Assembly (NCBI RefSeq): GCF_000341265.1
Contig: NZ_ANAE01000125.1
Location: 36,678 to 100,677 of the forward strand
DNA length: 64,000 bases
Source of the DNA: Nocardiopsis prasina DSM 43845
Lineage (GTDB): Bacteria; Actinomycetota; Actinomycetes; Streptosporangiales; Streptosporangiaceae
Direction: 5' to 3'
How positions within the stretch are numbered: position 1 is the stretch's first letter; each line of letters opens with the position of its first letter. The notes below the pieces were generated by a model. The model had not been told where the DNA came from and made no database searches. It saw only the letters and a program-made list of their open reading frames with translations. Below, piece after piece: positions 45,222-53,314 of this stretch. The position numbers and the translations under genes are program-made.

Positions 45222-46124
45222 ATGACCGTTGTGACCTGGGATTCGTACCGCGCAGCAGAACACTTCACCATGCGCAGCGCCCGGCTCGTCGACCGGCACC
45301 GCTTCGCCTACCTCTTCCAGAGCGGACCAGCCGAACCGGTCCGCGCCACACTCTCCGCCTACCGCAACCTCGACGGCGGCTACGGCAACGGACTCGACCC
45401 CGACCTGAGGGGCCACGCCAGCCAGCCCGTGGCCACCGAGATCGCCCTGCGCTACCTCGACGAACTCGGCCCCGTCCCCGACCAGATCGGAGCCGGCGTC
45501 TGCCGGTACCTCGCCACCGTCAGCAACGACGACGGCGGGCTCCCGACCTCGCTCCCCAACGCCCGCTACACCGCGTCCGCGCCCTGGTACCGCCACAACC
45601 ACGACTTCGGGAGCCGGCTCGACATCACCGCGATGATCACCGGGCTCCTCCACAAGAACAACATCACCCACCCCTGGCGCGACCACGCCACGGCCTTCTG
45701 CTGGAAGCACGTCGACTCGCTCAAGTGGACCAACCCGCACGAGGCCATCGGCATCTGCTGCTTCCTCCAGCACGTCCCGGACCGCCCCCGTGCCATCGTC
45801 GCGATGAACCACCTCTCCCACATGATCCGCGCCGTCATCGACGTCCACCCCCGGGCCACCGGGCACGTCCACACGCCGCTGGACCTGGCCTCACACCCGG
45901 GCCACATCGCCCGGCCGCTCTTCACCGACCAGGAGATCGAACGCAACCTCCAGGCCTTCGAGGACCAGCAGCGCCCCGACGGGGGCTGGGACGCGTGCTG
46001 GGACGACTGGGACACCGTCGCCACCCTCGAACGCGAGGGCATGCGCACCATCCAGCGGCTGCGCATCCTGCGGGCCTACGGGCACGTGCAGCCCGACCTG
46101 CCCCGCCCCCGCCGCGCCGGCTGA
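45222..46124 (+). CDS. Prenyltransferase/squalene-cyclase-fold protein
   Basis: A protein of 300 residues with alpha/alpha-barrel repeats. Gly-Trp/Tyr motifs of this fold appear at YRNLDGGYGNGLDPDLRG, VSNDDGGLPTSL and DQQRPDGGWDACWDDWD. The catalytic DxDD motif of squalene-hopene cyclases is not seen, and the protein is half their length, so cyclase activity is doubtful. ATG 45222 is chosen because of the leaderless -10; an ATG 18 codons upstream is disfavoured. No terpene genes are nearby. Confidence 0.75.
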   Translation: MTVVTWDSYRAAEHFTMRSARLVDRHRFAYLFQSGPAEPVRATLSAYRNLDGGYGNGLDPDLRGHASQPVATEIALRYLDELGPVPDQIGAGVCRYLATVSNDDGGLPTSLPNARYTASAPWYRHNHDFGSRLDITAMITGLLHKNNITHPWRDHATAFCWKHVDSLKWTNPHEAIGICCFLQHVPDRPRAIVAMNHLSHMIRAVIDVHPRATGHVHTPLDLASHPGHIARPLFTDQEIERNLQAFEDQQRPDGGWDACWDDWDTVATLEREGMRTIQRLRILRAYGHVQPDLPRPRRAG

Positions 46125-46205
46125 GGGACCCGCGCGGGGGAGCGGGCCGACAGGGGGGCGGCGATCAGCAGGAGCGGACCGCCGCCCACGGCACCGAGAC
46201 CCGGC

Positions 46206-46916
46206 TCAGCCCAGAGCCAGCAGACGCACCCCGGCCGCAGCCAACGCCGCCCGGTCCACCTCGGAGTCCGACCGCCCCGTCACCGCGCGCACCGCCGCCC
46301 ACGACGGGCCCCGGGGACCCACCCCCTCCGGCAGCACCCGCCGCAGCTCCTCCGGGTCCACCGACCCGAACAGCACCCCGCGGAGCACGTCCAACGCGGC
46401 CCCCGACGTCCACGGCTCACGGCCCAGCGCGTCCGCCAGGTCCAACCCGTGCAGCGCCAACTCCACCACCCGGGTCACCAGGTAGTCCGTCAACAGCATC
46501 GGGTCCCCGTGCCGCGTCACGATCCGCCGGTCCGCCGGCTCACCCGGAAGACGCCCCGCCAGAGCGTCCCAGATCCCGCCCAGCACCCGGCCCGGCTCCG
46601 CCGCGTCCTCACGCCGCGCCGCCCGCTCCACCGCGCCCTCCACACGCGCCGCGTTCACCTCCGGCGAGAACCGCACCTCGGGCACGTAGTACCCCGCCGC
46701 CGAGACCAACCCCTCCGACACGCCCGGCCGACCCTGGTCCAGGGCCACCAGCACCTGGTTCAACGAACCCGCGGTGTGCACCGACAACGCCGCCACGTCC
46801 CACGGAACACACCGTGTGGGCAACACCACCTCGGCCTCCGACAGGCCCAGCAGGACCCCCTCCAGCGCCATGACCTCCGCCACCAGAGCGGACTCCACCA
46901 CAGAACGATCGAACAC
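46206..46916 (-). CDS. MDMPI/TIGR03083-type mycothiol-dependent protein
   Basis: A protein of 236 residues. The N-terminal DinB-like bundle has the signature VLPTRCVPWDVAALSVHTAGSLNQVL, typical of actinobacterial maleylpyruvate-isomerase-like proteins; VELALHGLDLADALG contains a second conserved His-Asp segment. Members use mycothiol as a cofactor, but no pathway is evident here. GTG 46916 follows GGAGGGG at 6 bases; the frame is open further upstream without a better site. It is divergent from pyk. Confidence 0.78.
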   Translation of the reverse strand: MFDRSVVESALVAEVMALEGVLLGLSEAEVVLPTRCVPWDVAALSVHTAGSLNQVLVALDQGRPGVSEGLVSAAGYYVPEVRFSPEVNAARVEGAVERAARREDAAEPGRVLGGIWDALAGRLPGEPADRRIVTRHGDPMLLTDYLVTRVVELALHGLDLADALGREPWTSGAALDVLRGVLFGSVDPEELRRVLPEGVGPRGPSWAAVRAVTGRSDSEVDRAALAAAGVRLLALG

Positions 46917-47065
46917 CGACAACCCCTCCGTCAGACACCGAACACGGCTCCACGGCCGCGCCCACATCCAACACCCCTTACGCAGGGTCACCACGTTCGC
47001 CCCAACTCCACCTCAGATACGTGTATTCGCAACCTGGTTTAGACCACTCCATCCCCCAGACGCTC

Positions 47066-47071
47066 TAAAGT
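47066..47071 (+). promoter_or_regulatory. -10 element, leaderless pyk
   Basis: TAAAGT ends 7 bases before the GTG at 47079. It overlaps a second in-frame GTG (47070), which therefore cannot be the start if this is the promoter. Confidence 0.55.
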
Positions 47072-47078
47072 GATAGTC

Positions 47079-48512
47079 GTGACACGTCGAGCAAAAATCG
47101 TTGCGACCCTTGGCCCCGCCACATCGAGCCCGGAGACACTCCGGCGCCTCGTCGACGCGGGCCTCGACGTCGCCCGTCTCAACCTCAGCCACGGAACCCA
47201 CGACGACCACCGCGCCAGCCTCGCCAATCTCAGGCAGGCCGCGGCGGACGCCAACCGAGCAGTGGGGGTCCTCGCGGACCTCCAAGGACCCAAGATCCGC
47301 GTGGGAACCTTCCCCGACGGACCCGTCGAACTCGCCGCGGACGACGAGTTCACCATCACCATCGAGGACGTGCCCGGCGACCGCCAGCGCGTCTCCACCA
47401 CCTACAAGGGGCTTCCCAGCGACGTCCGCCCCGGCGACCGCGTCCTCATCGACGACGGCCGCGTCGTGCTGGAGTGCACCAAGACCACCAGCACCGAAGT
47501 CCACACGCGCGTCATCTTCGGCGGCACCGTCTCCAACCACAAGGGACTCAACCTCCCCGGAGTCGCCGTCAGCGTGCCCGCCCTCACCGACAAGGACGAG
47601 GCCGACCTGCGCTGGGCCCTCGCCCAGGGCGTCGACATGGTCGCCCTCTCCTTCGTCCGCAGCCCCGCGGACGCCGAGGAGTGCCACCGCATCATGGACG
47701 AGGAGGGCGTCACCGTCCCCCTCATCGCCAAGATCGAGAAGCCCCAGGCGGTCGAGCGCCTCCAGGACATCATCGAGGTCTTCGACGGCGTCATGGTCGC
47801 CCGAGGCGACCTCGGTGTCGAACTGCCCCTGGAGAACGTCCCGATGGTGCAGAAGCGCGCCGTCGAACGCTGTCGCGACAAGGCCAAGCCGGTCATCGTC
47901 GCCACGCAGATGCTCGAGTCCATGATCAGCGCGCCCCGACCCACCCGGGCCGAGGCCTCCGACGTCGCCAACGCCGTCCTCGACGGCGCCGACGCCGTCA
48001 TGCTCTCCGGCGAGACCAGTGTCGGCCAGTACCCCATCGAGACCGTCGAGACCATGGCGCGCATCGTCAGCGCCGCCGAGCAGGAGTCCCTGCGCGCCTC
48101 GCACATCCTCAACCGGGTGCCGGAGACCACCGGCGGGGCCATCGCCCGCGCCGCCGCCGAGATCGGCGCCACCGTCGGCGCCAAGGCCCTGGTCGCCTTC
48201 ACCATGTCCGGTGAGACCGCCCGGCGCCTGGCCCGCTACCGCTCACCCATCCCGCTCCTGGCCTTCACCACCGAGGCCGAGACCCGGGGCAGGCTCTGCC
48301 TGACCTGGGGCACCGAGAGCAACCAGGTCCCGTGGGTCGACAACACCGACGACATGGTCCGCCAGGTCGAGAACGAGCTCCTCCAGCTCGGCGACTACCA
48401 CAAGGGCGACAAGGTCGTCATCGTCGCCGGCAGCCCGCCCGGAACCACCGGTTCCACCAACTCCCTGCGTGTCCACCGACTCGGCGACGCCGTCGCCCTC
48501 GGTACCAGCTGA
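47079..48512 (+). CDS. pyk: Pyruvate kinase
   Basis: A protein of 477 residues that converts PEP and ADP to pyruvate and ATP. TRRAKIVATLGPATSS starts the barrel; RLNLSHG, the B-domain (about 70-168), LIAKIEKPQAVERLQDI with the catalytic Lys, VMVARGDLGVELPLENVP metal site, and PTRAEASDVANAVLDGADAVMLSGETSVG are complete. GTG 47079 is chosen over GTG 47070 because the -10 lies between them. Confidence 0.97.
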   Translation: MTRRAKIVATLGPATSSPETLRRLVDAGLDVARLNLSHGTHDDHRASLANLRQAAADANRAVGVLADLQGPKIRVGTFPDGPVELAADDEFTITIEDVPGDRQRVSTTYKGLPSDVRPGDRVLIDDGRVVLECTKTTSTEVHTRVIFGGTVSNHKGLNLPGVAVSVPALTDKDEADLRWALAQGVDMVALSFVRSPADAEECHRIMDEEGVTVPLIAKIEKPQAVERLQDIIEVFDGVMVARGDLGVELPLENVPMVQKRAVERCRDKAKPVIVATQMLESMISAPRPTRAEASDVANAVLDGADAVMLSGETSVGQYPIETVETMARIVSAAEQESLRASHILNRVPETTGGAIARAAAEIGATVGAKALVAFTMSGETARRLARYRSPIPLLAFTTEAETRGRLCLTWGTESNQVPWVDNTDDMVRQVENELLQLGDYHKGDKVVIVAGSPPGTTGSTNSLRVHRLGDAVALGTS

Positions 48513-48531
48513 ACCAGCTGACGCGTGAACG

Positions 48532-48550
48532 GGCGCCCCGACCGGGCGCC
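48532..48550 (+). terminator. Candidate pyk terminator
   Basis: A 7-bp stem (GGCGCCC with GGGCGCC) and a 5-base loop, 20 bases past pyk. The remaining bases to 48728 show nothing that I recognise. Confidence 0.5.
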
Positions 48551-48728
48551 ACCTGACGGGCCGCATCAGGTCCGGCCCGGGGGAAGGCGTACTGAGCCGC
48601 GCCGACCTCTCCGGGCCGACCGGTGCGGCCGATGTCATGTCCGGGGTCGGGCCGACGCGGGGGAGGGGCGTGCGCCGGAGCACGCGGAAGCGCCACGACG
48701 GCTCTCCGGGGTCACTGCTCCCCGGGGA

Positions 48729-49703
48729 TCACTGCTCCTGGTGGGAGGAGACCCCGCCCTCGAAGGTCACCCGGTCCAACGGCATGTCCCAGGGCAACAG
48801 GTTCCAGGGGCTCCTCGGGTCCTCGTCCAACAGACCCAGTGCCACCCACACACGGTCGGCGTCCGGCCGGTCGAACTCCACCGGGTCACCGTCCACGCCC
48901 TTGTCCGGCCAGAGCAGGTAACCGGCGTGGAAGGCCGTGGACAGCTGTCCCCACGACGAGTAACGGCGCTGGAGGTCGGAGGCCACCCGCCGCAGCAGCG
49001 TCTGCGTCTCCACCGGGCTCAGCCAGTCCAGGGTCGCCCCGCCGCACACCAACCGGATGACGTGCACCGACTTCCACCACTGGTAGGCGCCGATGATCAC
49101 CGTCTCGTCGGCCTCGGTCACGCGCGTGACCGACCGCAGCCGGGCCACCTGCTCCGGAGACAGCTCCACGGTCTCGCCGGTGTCCAGCCCGCCCTGGTCC
49201 AGGGGCAGCCGCGACCGGGCCGTGCCCGCGCGCAGGTCCACCGCCAGGTCCAGGCTCGGCCCCTGGTGCAGCCCCGCCAACAGGGTGTCGACCGCGGCCA
49301 GCAGGGACTCCCGGTCCACCACCGACCACTGGCGCTCCAGCATCCGCCGGTACCGGCGGCGCAGACTCGGCCGCGCCACCACGTCCCAGGGCTCGGCCAG
49401 CGCCACACGGAACGGGGCCGCCGCCGCGGCGGCCCAGCGTTCGGTGCTCAACGGGGCCTCGGGGTCCTTGGTCCGGATCGTCGGCGACTCACGCGAGCCC
49501 ACCACCAACTCGGCGAAGGAACCCGCGGCCAGGACCAGCAGGGGAAGGAACGACCAGCCTGGCAGGTCCACCGCGACGAGCAGGACCGCAAGCAGGGCCA
49601 CCGGGGTCCACAACCACGGCTGCCGACGCCGGGAACCCCAGGCCACCACGACCCAGGCCCCGATCACCAGCGCGCCGATCACCCCGGCCACCGCGGTCAA
49701 CAA
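48729..49703 (-). CDS. DUF1266-like membrane-associated protein
   Basis: A protein of 324 residues. Two membrane helices lie near the start (about 4-22 and 30-70), then a soluble domain with RMLERQWSVVDRESLLAAVDTLLAG, the WDVVARPSLRR segment and RRYSSWGQLSTAFHAGYLLW. The Trp-containing layout (RxW, then SW..l..AF..Gy..W) is that of DUF1266, whose function is unknown. TTG 49703 is preferred because GAGAGGGG lies 6 bases upstream; the frame is open further back into a promoter-like AT-rich stretch. Confidence 0.65.
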   Translation of the reverse strand: MLTAVAGVIGALVIGAWVVVAWGSRRRQPWLWTPVALLAVLLVAVDLPGWSFLPLLVLAAGSFAELVVGSRESPTIRTKDPEAPLSTERWAAAAAAPFRVALAEPWDVVARPSLRRRYRRMLERQWSVVDRESLLAAVDTLLAGLHQGPSLDLAVDLRAGTARSRLPLDQGGLDTGETVELSPEQVARLRSVTRVTEADETVIIGAYQWWKSVHVIRLVCGGATLDWLSPVETQTLLRRVASDLQRRYSSWGQLSTAFHAGYLLWPDKGVDGDPVEFDRPDADRVWVALGLLDEDPRSPWNLLPWDMPLDRVTFEGGVSSHQEQ

Positions 49704-49866
49704 CCGTCGCCCCTCTCTCGCTGCGTGCCCGATCCGACTGGGCTTTCCGCCATCAAGGATCAGGGACGCGACGGCTTCCAGGCGACCGAACCCACGGGTT
49801 GTGCTCAGGTTGTGGCCGTGATGTGACCGGTTCAGCCAGCTTGTAGCTACATAAAATGACAAAAGG

Positions 49867-49886
49867 CCTATTTGGGGTCGAATAGG
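49867..49886. promoter_or_regulatory. Inverted repeat in an AT-rich promoter island
   Basis: CCTATT and AATAGG flank TGGGGTCG. The repeat lies inside the AT-richest stretch nearby (about 49838-49900), upstream of the DUF1266-like gene and downstream of the beta-lactamase stop. A regulated promoter for the minus-strand gene is the likeliest use. Confidence 0.4.
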
Positions 49887-49960
49887 TCGGGTAGTTACAG
49901 AGGTTCTGGCCAGTCTGTCCCGACCCGGCCAGAACCCCCGCGACAACCGCCGAAAACCCC

Positions 49961-50884
49961 CTAGCCCAGGGCCTCCACGACCACCTCGGTCGCCTCCGCG
50001 ACCAGCGCGTCGTCGTACTCCGCGTCCTCGACGTCACGGCTCGACAGCACGGCCAGCAGGATCGGGTCGCCCTCGCCCTCCTCCGGCCACAGCACCGCGA
50101 TGTCGTTACGCGTCCCGTGACCTCCGCCACCGGTCTTGTCGCCCACGACCCAGCCCTCCGGCACACCCGCACGGATCAGATCGTCACCCGTCGTGTTCCG
50201 CACCAGCAGATCCACCAGCACCTCACGGCGGTCCTCCGGCAGGACCTCGCCCAGAGTGAAAGCCTCCAGGCTCCCCGCCAGGGCCTCCGGGGTGCTCGTG
50301 TCGCGCTCGTCACCCGGAACGGCCTCGTTGAGGTCCGGCTCCCACCGCACCGGGTTGGTCACGTCGTCGCCGGTGAGCTCCTCCAACGCGGAACCGAACC
50401 CCTCCGGGCCGCCGATCTCCTCCAACAACAGGTTCGCCGCCGCGTTGTCGCTGAAGCGCACCGTCGCGTCACACAGCTCCAACAACGACATCCCCGACTC
50501 CAGGTGCTCCTCCACCACCGGCGAGTGCGGCACCAGCACACTCTCGTCGAAGGTCACCACCCGTTCCATCTCCTCCAACGAGTTCCCCGACAACACCACC
50601 CCCGCCAACAACGCCTTGAACGTCGAGGCGAACGCGAACCGCTCACCCTCCTGGAACGCCACCTCCTCGCCCGATCCCGTGTCCAACGCGTACACACCCA
50701 ACCGGGCGTCGAACTCCTCCTCCAGGGCCTCGAACTCCGCCTCGAAGTCCACCGTCACCGAAGCCGACTCCGCGGGCGTACCCGTGCCCCCCGCACCCTC
50801 GGCAGCACCACACCCCACCAGAGGCACCAACGCCACCGACGCAACGAAACCGCGCCACCACACACCGCGCACAGCAAAGCCCAC
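49961..50884 (-). CDS. Class A beta-lactamase (lipoprotein)
   Basis: A protein of 307 residues that hydrolyses beta-lactams outside the membrane. All class A motifs are present: nucleophile S87 in ASTFKALLAG (STFK), FSDNAAANLLL (SDN), RWEPDLNEA (the ExxLN omega loop) and VGDKTGGGGHGT (KTG). The N-terminus has a basic-hydrophobic signal ending LVGC at C25, a lipobox, so it should be lipid-anchored. GTG 50884 follows GGGGG; the frame is open to 50992. It is divergent from a LysR gene, as in inducible beta-lactamase systems. Confidence 0.93.
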   Translation of the reverse strand: MGFAVRGVWWRGFVASVALVPLVGCGAAEGAGGTGTPAESASVTVDFEAEFEALEEEFDARLGVYALDTGSGEEVAFQEGERFAFASTFKALLAGVVLSGNSLEEMERVVTFDESVLVPHSPVVEEHLESGMSLLELCDATVRFSDNAAANLLLEEIGGPEGFGSALEELTGDDVTNPVRWEPDLNEAVPGDERDTSTPEALAGSLEAFTLGEVLPEDRREVLVDLLVRNTTGDDLIRAGVPEGWVVGDKTGGGGHGTRNDIAVLWPEEGEGDPILLAVLSSRDVEDAEYDDALVAEATEVVVEALG

Positions 50885-50959
50885 GAAAGCCCCCAAAGGA
50901 ACAGGAATCAGAAGAGAGGCGAGCCAGAACCGACCCGCCCCCGCAGTCTCACCAACCAC

Positions 50960-50999
50960 CACCCATGCTGTCCAAGACACAAACAGCCACACCCATGCT
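50960..50999. repeat. Direct repeats CACCCATGCT in the bla/lysR intergenic region
   Basis: Two identical 10-mers begin at 50960 and 50990, exactly 30 bases or about three helical turns apart. They lie between the divergent beta-lactamase and LysR genes, where a LysR activator should bind. Confidence 0.5.
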
Positions 51000-51008
51000 A
51001 TTTCGACA

Positions 51009-51014
51009 TAAGCT
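51009..51014 (+). promoter_or_regulatory. -10 element, leaderless lysR
   Basis: TAAGCT ends 6 bases before the ATG at 51021. Confidence 0.55.
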
Positions 51015-51020
51015 CAGACC

Positions 51021-51884
51021 ATGGACCTCGTCGGAGCCTGCACCGCCTTCATCCACGTCAGCGACCGAGGCAGCTTCACCCTCGGAGCCGCCGCCGCGCG
51101 CATCCCCCAACCCGTCGCCAGCCGCCGCATCGCCGCCCTGGAGAAACACCTCGGCGCACCCCTCTTCGACCGCACCACACGACGCGCCACCCTCACCCAG
51201 TTCGGCCACACCGTCCTGCCCACCGCACGACGCCTCGTCGACCTCGCCCACACCCTCGAACACGACGCCGCCCAGGCCCGCCGCACACCCCTGCGCCTCG
51301 CCGTCCCCGCCACCTGCACCACCCACGACCTCGCCCACCTCACCGCCCAGGCCCGCCGCCACGACCTCCACCTCGACCCCCACCCCGCGCCACCCGCCCA
51401 ACGCGAGGAACTCCTCCACACCCGACAGGTCCGCACCGCCATCACCGCCGTCCCACCCGACCGCGCGCACTGGACCGTCCCCCTCGGCCTCGCCACCCAC
51501 CACCCTCCCCACGCCAACACCCACTACCTCGAAACCCTCCGCCCCCACCGCGACGACACCACCCCGCCCCGCCGCCTCTGGATCCAGCCCGAGGACGACA
51601 CCCCCCACATCCGCGACCCGCTCACCCACACCGGCGACACAATCGGCCTCCAACCCACCCAGATCACCCGCGCCACCACCCTCACCACCGCCACCGCCGA
51701 GATCCTCACCACCCACGACCTCCTCCTCTGCTCACCCCGCCAGGCCGACGACCTCAACCTCCACTGGCGCCCCATCGGAGAGATCCAACCCACCCGCACC
51801 TACACCGCCACCGGAGAACAGTCCGAGACACTCCGCACACACCTGCACCCACACATCGCCCAATGCCTCGGAGCCACCCCGTGA
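51021..51884 (+). CDS. LysR-type regulator, BlaA/AmpR-like
   Basis: A protein of 287 residues. The N-terminal winged helix is typical (FIHVSDRGSFTLGAAAARIPQPVASRRIAALEKHLGAPLFDR). The effector domain (about 90-280) is Thr/His/Pro-rich. Its place, divergent from a class A beta-lactamase and translationally coupled to a serine-hydrolase gene, matches blaA of Streptomyces cacaoi, which activates blaL. The start is fixed by the leaderless -10. Confidence 0.88.
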   Translation: MDLVGACTAFIHVSDRGSFTLGAAAARIPQPVASRRIAALEKHLGAPLFDRTTRRATLTQFGHTVLPTARRLVDLAHTLEHDAAQARRTPLRLAVPATCTTHDLAHLTAQARRHDLHLDPHPAPPAQREELLHTRQVRTAITAVPPDRAHWTVPLGLATHHPPHANTHYLETLRPHRDDTTPPRRLWIQPEDDTPHIRDPLTHTGDTIGLQPTQITRATTLTTATAEILTTHDLLLCSPRQADDLNLHWRPIGEIQPTRTYTATGEQSETLRTHLHPHIAQCLGATP

Positions 51885-52768
51885 TCACCCAACGACTCCA
51901 GACCGAACTCGAACAGGCCGGACTCCAGGCCTCCCTCCTCGTCCGCGACCTCAACACCGGCCACGAGATCGGCATCGACCCCGACACCGAGTACGCCACC
52001 GCCTCCCTCGTCAAGATCCCCCTCGCCCTCGCCACCCTCGAACGCCTCCACCAGGGCGAACTCGACGGCACCACCCCCGTCCGCGTCGAACCCGGCGGCC
52101 CCACCACCGGCCCCATCGGCCTCGGCCGCTTCCGCCACCCCGCCACCGTCGCCGTCGACGACCTCCTCTACCTCGCCATGTGCCTCAGCGACAACGTCGC
52201 CGCCGACACCCTCTTCGACCTCACCCCACCCGCACGGACCACCGACGTCCTCCGCGCCCACGGCATCCACGGCATCACCGTCCGCCACCGCGTCCGCGAC
52301 CTCAACGAAACCCCCGCCGAACGCCTCGCCCCCGACGAGACCCACCTCGCCCACACCCTCGCCATCCAGGCGGCCAGCGCCGGACGCGGACACCGCATCC
52401 CCCAACTCGACGTCACCCGCGCCAACTCCGGCTCCGCCCGCGCCCACGTCGACCTCCTCCAGGCCCTGTGGAAACCCACCACCATCCACCCCGACACCGC
52501 CGCCCGCCTGCGCTCCCTCATGGCCGACAACGTCATCCGCCACCGCCTCGCCCCCGAGTTCAGCACCGACGCCAGCACCTGGTCCTCCAAGACCGGCAGC
52601 GTCCTCAACCACCGCCACGAGGTCGGCGTCGTCGAACACAGGGGAGGCGAGGCCTACGCCATCGCCGCCCTCACCGCCTCCTCCGTCCCCGCCCGCCACC
52701 AACCCGCCGCCGAAGCCCTCATCGGACGCGCCGCCCGCACCCTCCGCGACCACCTCCGCGCCACCTGA
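51881..52768 (+). CDS. BlaB-like serine hydrolase (class A beta-lactamase fold)
   Basis: A protein of 295 residues. It keeps the serine-active motifs ASLVKIPLALA (SxxK), CLSDNVAADTLF (SDN) and SSKTGSVLNHRH (KTG) but has no signal peptide and no clear ExxLN glutamate loop; RDLNETPAER lies in that region. In S. cacaoi, blaB sits after blaA, is needed for induction and is thought to act as a sensor-like cytoplasmic protein. The GTG start overlaps the lysR stop (GTGA). The function here is inferred from that layout. Confidence 0.82.
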   Translation: MITQRLQTELEQAGLQASLLVRDLNTGHEIGIDPDTEYATASLVKIPLALATLERLHQGELDGTTPVRVEPGGPTTGPIGLGRFRHPATVAVDDLLYLAMCLSDNVAADTLFDLTPPARTTDVLRAHGIHGITVRHRVRDLNETPAERLAPDETHLAHTLAIQAASAGRGHRIPQLDVTRANSGSARAHVDLLQALWKPTTIHPDTAARLRSLMADNVIRHRLAPEFSTDASTWSSKTGSVLNHRHEVGVVEHRGGEAYAIAALTASSVPARHQPAAEALIGRAARTLRDHLRAT

Positions 52769-52818
52769 CCAGACCCGAAACTGACGTGCCGTAGAGGAAC
52801 AACAGACCAGCTCAGACG

Positions 52819-52824
52819 TAGCGT
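52819..52824 (+). promoter_or_regulatory. -10 element, leaderless VOC gene
   Basis: TAGCGT ends 6 bases before the ATG at 52831. Confidence 0.55.
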
Positions 52825-52830
52825 TGAGGC

Positions 52831-53277
52831 ATGCTCACACAGATCGCCATCCACTCCGTGACCGTCCTCGACCAGGACGAGGCCCTCGACTTCTACGTCG
52901 GCAAACTCGGCTTCGAGGTCGGCGACGACGTCGACATGGGATTCATGCGGTGGCTCACCATCACCCTGCCCGCCGACCCGGACCGCCACATCCTCCTGGA
53001 GGTGCCCTCCCAGGACGAGAACGGCGCCCAGGTCCGCGAACTCCTCACCAAGGGCGCCCTCGGCGTCGCCGCCATCATCAACACCGACGACTGCCAGGCC
53101 ACCTACGACACCCTGCGGGCGCGAGGAGTCCAGTTCACCGAGGAACCGACCCAGCAGCCCTACGGCATCGACTGCGCCCTGCGCGACCCCTTCGGCAACC
53201 ACCTCCGCATCACCCAGCCCACACCGATGCAGGAGATCACCGAGGAGGACCTCAGGCGCTGGCGGGGTGAGGAGTAG
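52831..53277 (+). CDS. VOC (glyoxalase/dioxygenase-fold) protein
   Basis: A protein of 148 residues with the two beta-alpha-beta-beta-beta units of this superfamily. IHSVTVLDQDEALDFYVGKLGFEV opens the first and CALRDPFGNHLRITQP closes the second. Possible metal ligands are H8 and the glutamate in LLEVPS, but the set is incomplete, so a binding or resistance role is as likely as catalysis. The substrate is unknown. The start is set by the leaderless -10. It is convergent with the HTH/LAGLIDADG gene. Confidence 0.88.
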   Translation: MLTQIAIHSVTVLDQDEALDFYVGKLGFEVGDDVDMGFMRWLTITLPADPDRHILLEVPSQDENGAQVRELLTKGALGVAAIINTDDCQATYDTLRARGVQFTEEPTQQPYGIDCALRDPFGNHLRITQPTPMQEITEEDLRRWRGEE

Positions 53278-53281
53278 CCCC

Positions 53282-53310
53282 GCCCGCCCGTGCCCCACGG
53301 GTGCTCGGGC
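53282..53310. terminator. Hairpin between the VOC and HTH/LAGLIDADG genes
   Basis: Inner CCCGTG and CACGGG with a 3-base loop, extended by GCCCG and CGGGC past a 4-base bulge. It lies between two convergent stop codons. Confidence 0.6.
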
Positions 53311-53314
53311 GTCC

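Noticed and set aside
50117-51880. Plus-strand extension of the BlaB-like frame across the beta-lactamase and LysR genes
   Set aside because: The sequence is low-complexity Arg/Pro/His; the real start is the GTG at 51881 overlapping the lysR stop.
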